From an uncultured Rikenella sp. (lineage in GTDB: Bacteria > Bacteroidota > Bacteroidia > Bacteroidales > Rikenellaceae), in NCBI GenBank assembly GCA_910577885.1, contig CAJTNK010000050.1:1-14027 (forward strand): a stretch of DNA of 14,027 bases, written 5' to 3'. The translations under genes were made by a program, and so were the position numbers. The notes beneath the pieces are model-generated. The model saw only the letters and a list, made by a program, of their open reading frames with translations, was not told where the DNA came from and did not search any database. Shown one piece after another: positions 1 through 6,854 of the stretch. Positions within the stretch are counted from its first letter, which is position 1. Every line of letters starts with the position of its first letter.

Positions 1-130
1 GAACCGGGCTGTGTCTACCCTAATAAAGGCCCGCGCCGTGACGCGAACGCTTACGCCGCGGGGGCGGTGCCTCCCGGCACTCGGTATTACCCATTCGGGC
101 GAGAAAACACCACGGACGAAAACCGACAAA
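1..130 (-). repeat. Partial copy of the GC-rich palindromic repeat family, cut by the window edge
   Basis: The first bases (GAACCGGGCTGTGTCTACC, then AAAGGCCCGCGCCGTGACGCGAACGC) recur nearly unchanged at about 6512-6562 and, with a few substitutions, at 8611-8660. A hairpin follows (GTGCC, loop TCCC, GGCAC, about 67-80), then CCATTCGGGCGAGAAAAC at 91-108, which matches CCATTCGGGTGAGAAAC at 8719-8735. Read on the minus strand, the last part corresponds to the GGYTTTCTCGCCCG segment of the forward copies near 6021, 7831 and 13921. Short open frames here are by-products of the GC-rich repeat; I see no gene. Confidence 0.75.
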
Positions 131-310
131 AGCCCCAACGACCAAGAAACCCAAAGCCCGGAGCCCCCCGAAAACGCGCCCCAAGAAATCCGAACGACGG
201 GAAAAACTCGATTTTTACGTATAAATACCCATCCAAAATAGGTGATAAGACTATCCCATACCACACCCGAGAACGGTACTTTTGTTTAGCGAAAAAGCGC
301 CTTTTGCAGC
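131..310 (+). promoter_or_regulatory. Leader of the hdr cluster with a possible -7 element
   Basis: No gene is visible here. TACTTTTG at 277-284 fits the Bacteroidota -7 consensus TAnnTTTG and lies 26 bases before the ATG at 311. I do not see a clear TTTG-type -33 element at the expected distance upstream, so the promoter is tentative. The stretch up to about 200 is C/A-rich and may still belong to the repeat upstream. The A/T-rich stretch 210-300 looks like an ordinary promoter region. Confidence 0.35.
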
Positions 311-1003
311 ATGGGAAAATATTTCGACGAACTGATGCAGGACCACCGCTTCCGCGAAGGGTTGAACGCCTGCATGAACTGCGGAGCGTGTACGGCGGTT
401 TGTCCGGCGGCCGAGTACTACAACTACGACCCCAGGCAGATCGTGGACGACGTACAGGCCAAGGACGACCGGAGTATCGAAGCGCTCATGAAAAGCGACA
501 CCATCTGGTACTGCGGCGAGTGCATGTCGTGCCGGCCGCGGTGTCCGAGAGGGAATACCCCGGCATACGTCATTCAGGCGCTACGGAGACTCTCGCAGAA
601 GTACGGCTTCTTCACCGAATCGGAAAAAGGACGCCAACAGTACGCACTGGGAAAGGTGCTCGGCGGGAATATGCGCGAGCTGGGCTACTGCGTGCATCCG
701 ACACGCGTCGTGCCGCGGATGCACCCCGAACAAGGACCCGTATGGGCCTGGGTACACGAACACGACGACGACCTCTTCGCCCGATTCACCGACAACTACA
801 AAAAAGCCGGCCCCGGACCGGCACGAGCGATCGACCCGGAAAGCCTCGACGAGTTCCGACGCATCTTCGACGTCAGCGGAGGAACCGAATTCCTGGAGAA
901 CATCGAACGACACTCGCTCAAAAAAGCCGCGGAACTGGGCATGACGGAACCCGAATACATGGAATACGTCTACACCCACAACAGCGGGAACCATACCTTA
1001 TAA
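311..1003 (+). CDS. hdrC: HdrC-like 4Fe-4S dicluster protein (heterodisulfide reductase subunit C family)
   Basis: A 230-residue soluble iron-sulfur protein. Two CxxCxxCxxxCP motifs are visible: C21, C24, C27, C31 and C68, C71, C74, C78. This is the two-cluster arrangement of HdrC, which in known Hdr complexes passes electrons between the FAD subunit HdrA and the CCG subunit HdrB. After the second cluster comes a charged, mostly helical tail of about 150 residues that is longer than in a minimal HdrC (compare the 105-residue paralogue at 3325). There is no signal peptide or membrane segment, so it should be cytoplasmic. It is the first gene of a co-directional hdrC-hdrB-hdrA-hdrC-hdrDE cluster. 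The start ATG follows an A/T-rich leader with a TACTTTTG motif and no clear Shine-Dalgarno. The family call is firm; the redox partner is not known from the sequence. Confidence 0.9.
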   Translation: MGKYFDELMQDHRFREGLNACMNCGACTAVCPAAEYYNYDPRQIVDDVQAKDDRSIEALMKSDTIWYCGECMSCRPRCPRGNTPAYVIQALRRLSQKYGFFTESEKGRQQYALGKVLGGNMRELGYCVHPTRVVPRMHPEQGPVWAWVHEHDDDLFARFTDNYKKAGPGPARAIDPESLDEFRRIFDVSGGTEFLENIERHSLKKAAELGMTEPEYMEYVYTHNSGNHTL

Positions 1004-1208
1004 TTTTTTATCCATTCGGTTTTTTTTGCAAACAGTCATTGGCTACGAGCCGGGACTGCCGCTTTTTGACTTCGTCTTCCTCGCGCTACCTCGGCATAGC
1101 CCGCAAGCGGTCTCTGCTCTCGGTACGCTGCTCGGTTGAAAAAAGCGGCACCAAAACCGACGCTAATGAACGGTTACAAAAAACGAATAGGAAAAATAGT
1201 TAAAGAAG
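1004..1208. repeat. Imperfect palindromic intergenic element I between hdrC and hdrB
   Basis: The element starts directly after the hdrC stop codon and ends just before the hdrB start. Its ends are inverted copies: TCCATTCGGTTTTTTTTGCAA on the left (1011-1031) pairs with the complement of TTACAAAAAACGAATAGGA (about 1174-1192). Inside, TGCCGCTTTTTGACTTC (about 1057-1073) pairs with the complement of the GGTTGAAAAAAGCGGCA block (about 1133-1149), and the centre (1080-1130) is weaker. The whole gap could fold into one long hairpin of roughly 190 bases. No coding sequence is supported in it. It shares its terminal motif with element II at 3643-3990. Confidence 0.65.
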
Positions 1209-2264
1209 ATGAGTTATAGGTATTCGAACTGGCAGGAGTATAGTAAGGAGATCGCCGACGATCATTACTATTATGCACGGAGTTGCATACGTCAGAACTT
1301 TTTTCCGGGATCGGAGAAGGCGTTTTTGGACATTCTGCGAGAGGATCTCGGGATGGACATCGTAGAGGATCCGCGGCACACGACCTGCACCGGGATCGGT
1401 TACCATTCGGACGTGGTTCCGTTGGAGACCACGATGGCTATCGTGGCGCGTCAGTTCGCGCTGATGACCGAGTGCGGGTATGAGAACTACGTGGCGTCGT
1501 GCATCACCTCGTTCGGGATTTACAGCGAGGTGTTGGACATGTGGCACCACTTTCCAGAGTTGGAGGAGAAGGCGCGCGAGAACCTCTTCAAGGCCACCGG
1601 GCGGGAGTTCCGGAAGCCGAAGATCCTGGTACACACGTCGGACCTGATGTTCCACGTGCGGGAGCGGATTGCCGAGAAAGGGGTGCGGCGGCTGGTGAAC
1701 GCCTCGACCGGCGAACCGCTCCGGGTGGTAGACCATATCGGGTGCCACTACGCCAAGGTGTTTCCCAAGAAAGGGATCGGAGGAGCCGAATTTCCGTACG
1801 TGCTGGCCGGCATGGTCGAAGCCTGGGGCGGTGCGTCGGTCGACTACCCGGAGCGGCGCCACTGCTGCGGCTTCGGCTTCCGGAACTACCTCGTACAGGC
1901 AAACAGAGGCTATTCGGTGGCCAACTCGCAGAAAAAACTCGAATCCATGGCACCGTACAACCCGGATTTCATTGTGGCCAATTGTCCGGGATGCGCCATG
2001 TTCCTGGACCGGTGGCAGTTCACGCTGAATGCCATGACCGGGAGCCGGTATGCCATCCCGGTGCTGACCTACGAAGAGATGGCGGGGCTCGTAATGGGGA
2101 TCGACCCGTGGGAGCTCGGCCTGCAGATGCACCAGGTGCCGGTCGAACCGCTCTTGGACAAGCTCGGTGTGGAGTACGACCCGGCAGCCAAGTACCTGGG
2201 CAAGAACGGAAAGTTCATCGGGCAGCCGCTGAGTGTGGAGGCATACAACCCGGCGGCATTATAA
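1209..2264 (+). CDS. hdrB: HdrB-like CCG-domain protein with a degenerate first CCG site
   Basis: A 351-residue protein with two CCG (cysteine-rich) domains as in HdrB, the subunit that in methanogens reduces the heterodisulfide at non-cubane 4Fe-4S clusters. The C-terminal domain has the full set: C179, C219-C220, C259 and C262 (spacing C-x39-CC-x38-CxxC). The N-terminal domain keeps the fold pattern but only C26, C60 and C98. The first Cys of the CC pair is T59 and the last Cys of CxxC is S101, so it probably cannot hold the normal cluster. No membrane segment is seen. The start ATG follows an A/G-rich stretch (AAAGAAG). hdrA follows after 42 bases. The domain family is clear; whether the enzyme acts on a disulfide is unknown. 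Confidence 0.88.
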   Translation: MSYRYSNWQEYSKEIADDHYYYARSCIRQNFFPGSEKAFLDILREDLGMDIVEDPRHTTCTGIGYHSDVVPLETTMAIVARQFALMTECGYENYVASCITSFGIYSEVLDMWHHFPELEEKARENLFKATGREFRKPKILVHTSDLMFHVRERIAEKGVRRLVNASTGEPLRVVDHIGCHYAKVFPKKGIGGAEFPYVLAGMVEAWGGASVDYPERRHCCGFGFRNYLVQANRGYSVANSQKKLESMAPYNPDFIVANCPGCAMFLDRWQFTLNAMTGSRYAIPVLTYEEMAGLVMGIDPWELGLQMHQVPVEPLLDKLGVEYDPAAKYLGKNGKFIGQPLSVEAYNPAAL

Positions 2265-2306
2265 ACCAACGACCAGACACTACGAACGACACACAACACA
2301 GAGACT

Positions 2307-3311
2307 ATGGCACAGGAACGGATATTGGTGATCGGCGGCGGCGTGGCCGGGATGCAGGCAGCGGCAGCACTGCGGGAGGCGGGATTCGCGCCGTTGATCC
2401 TGGAGCGCTCTGCGGGAATGGGGGGACATGTGGCGCAGTGGGACCGGCTTTTTCCGACCCAAACCCAGGCACAGGCCGTTATGGCCGAATTATCGTCGGC
2501 CGCCCAGGGGATCGAGTCGGTGACCGGCTGCGAAATCACCTCCCTGACTTCCGACGCCAGCGGCGTGACGGCCTTGTCGGCCGACGGCCGGCGGTTCGAA
2601 GCTCGGGCGACGGTCGTGGCGACCGGATTCGACCTCTTCGACGCACGGCTCAAGGAGGAGTACGGCTACGGGATGTACGAAAACGTGATTACCTCGGCCG
2701 AACTCGAGCGGATGTTCCGCGAGGGACGCGTAACGATGCGCAGCGGCGAGGCGCCGCGGCGGGTGGCCATTCTGCACTGCGTGGGATCGCGGGACGAGAA
2801 GGTGGGACAGAATCATTGTTCGAAGGTGTGTTGCATCACGGGGATCAAACAGGCCATCGAACTCACCGAAGCCGTGCCGGGGGTCGAGGTAACGAACTTT
2901 TATATGGACTTGCGGGCGTTCGGTAACGGCTACGAGGAGCTCTACCGCCGGTCGCAGGTGGAACACGGCGTGACCTACATCCGCGGGAGGATCTCGGAAG
3001 CGGGCGAGACGCAGGACAAACGAATCCAACTCAAGGTCGAGGACACCTTGGTGGGGAGGCCGCTCCGGATGACGGTCGACATGCTGGTCCTGCTCGTGGG
3101 GATGCAGGCGCCGGGATGTTGCGCCGCTTTCGGCCTGCCGCGCCAGGACAACGGATTTTTCGCCCCGAGAGACCCCTACACGGGAACCGTTCTCAGCCCG
3201 GTGCGAGGCGTCTACCTGGCCGGAACCGCCACCGGACCCAAAACCATTGCCGAGTCGCTCAACGAGGCTACGGCCGTCGCGGCACGAATCAAACAAGACC
3301 TCGCTAAATAA
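2307..3311 (+). CDS. hdrA: Short HdrA/QmoA-like FAD-dependent oxidoreductase
   Basis: A 334-residue flavoprotein. The N-terminal Rossmann motif is VIGGGVAGMQAA (residues 8-19), followed by an acidic/basic ERSAGMGGH segment typical of HdrA FAD binding. The HdrA cysteine cluster is present as C158, C171 and C175-C176 (CVGSRDE, then HCSKVCC). The C-terminal GVYLAGTATGPKTIAESL segment closes the FAD site. The extra ferredoxin domains and N-terminal iron-sulfur domain of methanogen HdrA (about 650 residues) are absent, so it resembles the compact QmoA type. It should take electrons from an unknown donor, or give them to one, and exchange them with the HdrC subunits. It lies 42 bases after hdrB and 13 bases before the second hdrC, consistent with an operon. 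No canonical Shine-Dalgarno is seen. Confidence 0.9.
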   Translation: MAQERILVIGGGVAGMQAAAALREAGFAPLILERSAGMGGHVAQWDRLFPTQTQAQAVMAELSSAAQGIESVTGCEITSLTSDASGVTALSADGRRFEARATVVATGFDLFDARLKEEYGYGMYENVITSAELERMFREGRVTMRSGEAPRRVAILHCVGSRDEKVGQNHCSKVCCITGIKQAIELTEAVPGVEVTNFYMDLRAFGNGYEELYRRSQVEHGVTYIRGRISEAGETQDKRIQLKVEDTLVGRPLRMTVDMLVLLVGMQAPGCCAAFGLPRQDNGFFAPRDPYTGTVLSPVRGVYLAGTATGPKTIAESLNEATAVAARIKQDLAK

Positions 3312-3324
3312 CTGCTGGAAGAAC

Positions 3325-3642
3325 ATGGATTTCGGATTTACGGTCAACGCCCCGCGAGCAATCTACCTCGACAAAATAGACCCCGCCTTGCGCGACAAAC
3401 TCATCGCCCGCGAACGAACCACCCTCCTCTGCATCGGCTGCGGCAGCTGTACGGCGACTTGCACGGCGGGACAATTCACGGGGTTCAGCCTACGACGCGT
3501 CCAACACCTCGTCCGACGAGGAGAATACGACGCGGCACGACGCGCCATCACGGACTGCATGCTCTGCGGAAAATGCCGTATGGTCTGCCCACGAGGGGTC
3601 AATACCCGGGCCGTACTACATGCCTTACTCCAAATCCTGTAA
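3325..3642 (+). CDS. hdrC: Second, short HdrC-like 4Fe-4S dicluster protein
   Basis: A 105-residue protein made of little more than two 4Fe-4S sites: C36, C39, C42, C46 (CIGCGSCTATC) and C78, C81, C84, C88 (CMLCGKCRMVC). The second is followed by PRGVNTRAVLHALL, the usual HdrC end. I chose the ATG at 3325 because it lies 13 bases after the hdrA stop with GGAAG just upstream. The only earlier in-frame ATG (3247) would overlap hdrA by 65 bases and add an unrelated basic extension. It probably joins HdrA electronically to the membrane HdrE-HdrD protein encoded next, while the longer HdrC at 311 may pair with HdrB; this division is inference. Confidence 0.87.
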   Translation: MDFGFTVNAPRAIYLDKIDPALRDKLIARERTTLLCIGCGSCTATCTAGQFTGFSLRRVQHLVRRGEYDAARRAITDCMLCGKCRMVCPRGVNTRAVLHALLQIL

Positions 3643-3990
3643 TCTTTTAATCGTTCGGTTTTCTATAACCCGTTCTTTGGCTACGGTACGGAACTGTTCT
3701 CTTTGTGAACAAAGAGAACCAGAAAAACTTTCAGCTAGCATACGCTATGTATGAGGCTCCGCAATCCTCAGGAGCATGGGTGGGGTTCTTTTAGGCGCGC
3801 CTAAGGTTTTCGCAGCCCAACGCGCGCCCAAAAAGAATCCCCACCCAAAGCACGAGGCTGATACGGCCAAAGCATCCCAACGGGATGCGTGCTAAAGTTT
3901 CTTTGGTACTTTCTGTTCACAGAAAGTACAGTACCCTCCTGTTGCACAAAGACTGATTACAGAAAAACCGAACGATAAAAAAATAGTGAT
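3643..3990. repeat. Imperfect palindromic intergenic element II between hdrC2 and hdrDE
   Basis: About 340 bases starting right after the hdrC2 stop codon and symmetric around roughly 3814. The ends match as inverted copies: AATCGTTCGGTTTTCT (3649-3664) against the complement of AGAAAAACCGAACGAT (3961-3976). Each arm holds a near-perfect hairpin: GTTCTCTTTGT with ACAAAGAGAAC at 3696-3719, and GTACTTTCTGT with ACAGAAAGTAC at 3906-3929. The inner arms pair too (GGGTGGGGTTCTTTT near 3778-3792 with AAAAGAATCCCCACCC, 3831-3846). GCATCCC-AAC-GGGATGC lies at 3872-3888. I see no ORF worth calling. It looks like a mobile, MITE-like or REP-like palindrome sharing its end motif with element I. Confidence 0.75.
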
Positions 3991-5832
3991 ATGCAACATA
4001 GTGGACCTTGGCATTTCGATCCGTTTGTCGTACCGTTTACGATCGGCGTGGTGTGGTTGTTCGGAGCTGTGCTTTGGAAGTGGAGTCGGTGGTTTGTGGG
4101 TTTGCCGGCCGAGGATAAGGCGTTGGTGCGTCGCAACTGGTTTTCGGCCAAGAGCCTCAAAGCACTGAAAGAGGTTGTGATGGAGTGTCTGATCCACCGG
4201 CGGATTTGGAAGACAAACCCGATGCTCGGCTTCATGCACATGAGTTTGGCTTTGGGTTGGTTTCTGTTGATCGTGGTCGGGAAGCTGGAGACTTCGACCT
4301 ACATTCACGACGCGGTGAATCCACCGCATGTGCATGTCTTTTTCCGTTACTTTTTCCCCGAAGAACCGGCCAGTTATGTACGGAACTTCAACTATGCGTT
4401 GTTGATGGACTGCCTGTTGATTTTCGTGCTGTGCGGCGTGGGGTTGGCATGGATCAAGCGGATCCGGTCGAGGATGATGGGGATGCGCAGGACGACGCGG
4501 CATACGCCGTTCGATCGGATTGCCCTGACATCGCTGTGGTTGATCTTTCCGCTGCGGTACCTGGCCGAGTCGGTGACCTGCGGGGTGCACGACAGCGGGA
4601 GCTTCTTCACGGGCGGCACGGGCGACCTGCTCGCCGCCGCCATGCCCGGCGGGGTGCTCGCGGCGATGGAGTATCCGGCCTGGTGGGCCTATTCGATCGC
4701 CCTGGGGGTGTTCTTCGTGTCGATGCCTTATTCGCGGTACATGCACATTTTTACCGAGGTGCCATTGATTTTCCTGCGGGCCTATCGGGTCAAATCCAGG
4801 CCCGAGGGGAGCACCTTCGACCAGTTTCAGATACAGGCTTGTTCGCGGTGCGGGATCTGTCTGGACCCCTGTCCGATCGCTTCGGAGCTGGATATCAACA
4901 ACATTCAGGCCGCTTATTTCCTACGCGACCGGCGGTACGGGCACCTCACAACGCGGGTGGCCGACACGTGCCTGATGTGCGGGCGGTGTACGGAGGCATG
5001 CCCGGTGGGGATTGACCAGGGGACGCTCCGGCTGAGCAGCCGGGTGGCTTTTGCGAAAGAAGGCTCGCTGTACAATGCCCCGCGGTACGAATTTCTGGGG
5101 ACGACCGAAGACCGGTCGGAGGGCAACGGACAAGTGGGTTTCTTTGCCGGCTGCATGACCCAGCTCACGCCGAGCATCCTGCGGGCGATGGAGCGGATCT
5201 TCGCGGCGGCGGGGGTCGACGTGTGGTGGGCGGATCGGAACGGGGGAGTCTGCTGCGGCAGACCGATGCGGCTGAGCGGCAATTTGCCGGCCGCCGAGCG
5301 CATGGAGCGCTTCAACACCGAGCAGTTCCGCCGCCACGGCATTACGACGCTCGTAACGGGGTGTCCGATCTGTTACAAGAGCTTCACGGAGGAGTACAAA
5401 GAGTTGAAAGCGATGGGAATCCGGGTGCTGCACCACACACAGTACATCGCGGAGCTGATTGCCGGCGGGCGGCTCAAGACGTCGGTCCTGCAAGCATCGT
5501 ACGCCTACCACGACCCGTGCGAACTGCGGGGGATTCACTCCGAACCGCGGTACGTGCTGTCGCACGTGGCGACACTGACCAACGCCTCCGGAAACGGCGA
5601 AAAAGACGGGGTACACTGTTGCGGCGGGAGCCTGGCGAACCTGACGCTCGACACGGCGGCGCAAACGAAAATCGGTACGACGGTCGTCGAATCGCTGTTG
5701 AACACCGGCGCCGAGACGATCGTAACGAGCTGTCCGCAGTGCAAAAAGTCGCTTCAACGCGTATCTCCCGACAACGACGGCCGGTCGGTCCGCGTGGCGG
5801 ACATTGCAGAGGTGGTGGCGGAAGCGGTCTGA
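3991..5832 (+). CDS. Membrane-bound HdrE-HdrD fusion (cytochrome-like plus 4Fe-4S and CCG domains)
   Basis: A 613-residue protein joining two Hdr parts. Residues 1-265 are membrane-embedded with hydrophobic segments near 12-29, 80-97, 136-155, 177-193 and 232-246; H83 and H252 lie by such segments and could ligate heme b as in NarI/HdrE-type subunits. Next come two 4Fe-4S motifs (C284, C287, C290, C294 and C327, C330, C333, C337). Two complete CCG sites follow: C388, C421-C422, C458, C461 and C510, C543-C544, C581, C584. This is the HdrD arrangement, also seen in DsrK. Expected role: electron exchange between menaquinone and a cytoplasmic thiol, disulfide or iron-sulfur partner. It is the last gene of the cluster, separated from hdrC2 by palindromic element II. 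Domain assignment is firm; heme binding and substrate are inference. Confidence 0.88.
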   Translation: MQHSGPWHFDPFVVPFTIGVVWLFGAVLWKWSRWFVGLPAEDKALVRRNWFSAKSLKALKEVVMECLIHRRIWKTNPMLGFMHMSLALGWFLLIVVGKLETSTYIHDAVNPPHVHVFFRYFFPEEPASYVRNFNYALLMDCLLIFVLCGVGLAWIKRIRSRMMGMRRTTRHTPFDRIALTSLWLIFPLRYLAESVTCGVHDSGSFFTGGTGDLLAAAMPGGVLAAMEYPAWWAYSIALGVFFVSMPYSRYMHIFTEVPLIFLRAYRVKSRPEGSTFDQFQIQACSRCGICLDPCPIASELDINNIQAAYFLRDRRYGHLTTRVADTCLMCGRCTEACPVGIDQGTLRLSSRVAFAKEGSLYNAPRYEFLGTTEDRSEGNGQVGFFAGCMTQLTPSILRAMERIFAAAGVDVWWADRNGGVCCGRPMRLSGNLPAAERMERFNTEQFRRHGITTLVTGCPICYKSFTEEYKELKAMGIRVLHHTQYIAELIAGGRLKTSVLQASYAYHDPCELRGIHSEPRYVLSHVATLTNASGNGEKDGVHCCGGSLANLTLDTAAQTKIGTTVVESLLNTGAETIVTSCPQCKKSLQRVSPDNDGRSVRVADIAEVVAEAV

Positions 5833-5951
5833 GGTTTCCGACCGGGCTTCGGTCCGCTAACAACAGACCGAATCGCTTCGCCAAAAAGATTTCGTTTCAG
5901 GATTGGCAATCCCCTGAGCGGCACGAAAACCGGGCTGTACCGGCCAAGCGG
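5833..5951. repeat. Repeat-rich segment after the hdr cluster
   Basis: Non-coding by eye. It holds a small hairpin (GACCG, loop GGCTT, CGGTC, about 5841-5855) without a T run, so it is not a convincing terminator. CAGACCGAATCG (about 5866-5877) resembles the inverted form of the TTCGGTTT motif found after other stop codons here. AAGATTTCG (5886-5894) also occurs in the repeat next to lpxH. CGAAAACCGGGCTGT (5924-5938) resembles the CGAACCGGGCTGT of the repeat at 6512 and 8611. Confidence 0.45.
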
Positions 5952-6116
5952 GGCAACAGCGGATACAGCTGGTCGGCGTTCGCGTCGGTAGGCAATGCCT
6001 ACCGCTTGAACTTCAACATCGGTTTTCTCGCCCGGCAGGCCAGCAAAACGCCCGGTGGGTGCCGTTGCGTTGCCTCCAGGAACACCCACAGGGTGTCTTG
6101 CTGGGGTTTTCTCAGC
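5952..6116 (+). pseudogene. Remnant A of a C-type-lectin-fold (FSMPD/DGR-variable-like) domain end
   Basis: In one frame this reads GNSGYSWSAFASVGNAYRL and then NFNIGFLARQASKTPGG. It aligns to remnants B (7691) and C (13781), which continue as RGFxLRCLQE. The pattern (aromatic W-S, NAYxLNF, then xGFxLRCLQE) resembles the C-terminal part of Fibrobacter major paralogous domains and of DGR variable proteins. Relative to B and C a 7-base deletion after GGTGGG (around 6060) shifts the frame, so this copy is broken. It carries the hairpin ACACCC-ACA-GGGTGT at 6082-6096. There is no convincing start codon or upstream domain, so it is a fragment rather than a gene. Confidence 0.55.
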
Positions 6117-6497
6117 CAAATTTAAACCGGGCCTGACGGGCGAGCAAATTCGGCCCGTCGCCCACCCCCCTGAGGCCGCTTTGCGGCCTGGGCGACTGGG
6201 CCGGCGATTCTGCGAATCGCGACAAACTCTACAAAATTCTCCGCCCGAAGTCCGGCCAAGATCTCCCGATGACGGTCGCCTTTCCCCGAAAACAACCGCC
6301 TCGAAGAGGCGAGCGGCCGACGCCACCCCCGGCGGCGAGACGCAACGTTCGCGAAGCTCACTTGCGCTGCCGCTGGCGTCGGCCGAGAAACAAGCTCAAT
6401 CAAACACGGCCGCTTCTAAGGCGTCTGTCCTTTTCTCTCCTCACCACAAACCGCGCCCATAGGGCGCGCGAGTCGCCGTCACCCCACACGGCGCGAG
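6117..6497. repeat. Palindrome-dense intergenic segment with triloop hairpins
   Basis: No gene is supported. Perfect short hairpins with three-base loops: AGGCCGC-TTT-GCGGCCT (6173-6189), GCGATTC-TGC-GAATCGC (6204-6220), CGCCTC-GAA-GAGGCG (6297-6311) and GCGCCC-ATA-GGGCGC (6453-6467). The last is followed by GCGAGTCGCCGTCACCCC, which recurs behind a different hairpin at 8013-8027. TGCCGCTGGCGTCGGCCG near 6369-6386 also recurs as TGCCGCTGGCGTCGACCG near 8083-8100. Confidence 0.6.
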
Positions 6498-6639
6498 GTG
6501 CCGCTCGGCACTCGAACCGGGCTGTGTCTACCTTAACAAAGGCCCGCGCCGTGACGCGAACGCGTCCGCCGGACAGGCGCGCCCACAGGGCGTTTTATTG
6601 GCCTGCCGGAAGAGAAACTGGCTCCGTCCGCGCGCTGGC
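6498..6639 (-). repeat. Inverted module of the GC-rich repeat family
   Basis: It begins with the hairpin GTGCCG-CT-CGGCAC and CGAACCGGGCTGT, also found at 8594-8623. It then has AAAGGCCCGCGCCGTGACGCG as at the window start, and CGCCC-ACA-GGGCG (6580-6592) followed by TTTTATTGGCCTGCCGG and GAGAAACTGGCTCCGTCCGC. Read on the minus strand, the second half matches the GGTTTTCTCGCCCGGCAGGCC and CAGCAAAACGCCC segment of remnants A, B and C. The module is therefore an inverted copy of the 3' part of those remnants. Confidence 0.65.
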
Positions 6640-6680
6640 GGAAATCGATCAAACAACTGAGAGTTGTTTGATCGATTTCC
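6640..6680. repeat. Perfect 19-bp stem hairpin (H1)
   Basis: GGAAATCGATCAAACAACT at 6640-6658 and its exact complement at 6662-6680 are separated by GAG. It sits between CCGTCCGCGCGCTGGC on the left and GCAGTCGCGCGCGG on the right, the same frame that encloses hairpins H2, H3 and H4 (8162, 8354, 8531). Only the outer GGAAAT/ATTTCC is shared with H2 and H4; the inner stem is different. There is no T run, so it is not a standard intrinsic terminator. Confidence 0.85.
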
Positions 6681-6854
6681 TACTCCAGCAGTCGCGCGCG
6701 GTCGAGCTATCCCGACGAGCTGGAACTGGCCTCGGGCCGGCCGGGCCCCGCGTGCTCGCGGTGAGCGGGCGATACTTCGTATCGCTTTCCCATCCGGGAG
6801 AGAAAAACCGTCTCTGCCCCCGCGCCAGCGAAATCTTCTTCAAACCGAACGAAA
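6681..6854. repeat. Repeat module directly behind the lpxH stop
   Basis: This module matches 8401-8530 in order: GAGCTGGAACTG-like start (shared with 8238-8249), CGCGTGCTCGCGGYGAGC, hairpin GCGATAC-TTC-GTATCGC (6769-6785), then GAGAAAAACCGTCTCTG. At 8469-8485 the aligned hairpin is GCAAAAC-TTC-GTTTTGC. It ends in CGCGCCAGCGAAATC, which looks like the left half of another long hairpin whose right half is missing. On the minus strand the lpxH stop codon is followed at once by TTTCGTTCGGTTTG. Confidence 0.65.

Noticed and set aside
67..1203. 378-codon open frame overlapping hdrC
   Set aside because: Arg/Pro-rich shadow of the HdrC frame, which has two perfect 4Fe-4S motifs.
3247..3324. Longer N-terminus for the second HdrC starting at the ATG at 3247
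   Set aside because: It would overlap hdrA by 65 bases and adds an unrelated basic extension; the ATG at 3325 has GGAAG upstream and fits the operon spacing.
3892..4746. 284-codon minus-strand frame over the start of the membrane Hdr gene
   Set aside because: Pro/His/Arg-rich shadow with no motifs, opposite a gene with clear membrane segments and iron-sulfur sites.
5841..5855. Intrinsic terminator after the HdrE-HdrD gene
   Set aside because: Only a 5-bp stem and no following T run on either strand.
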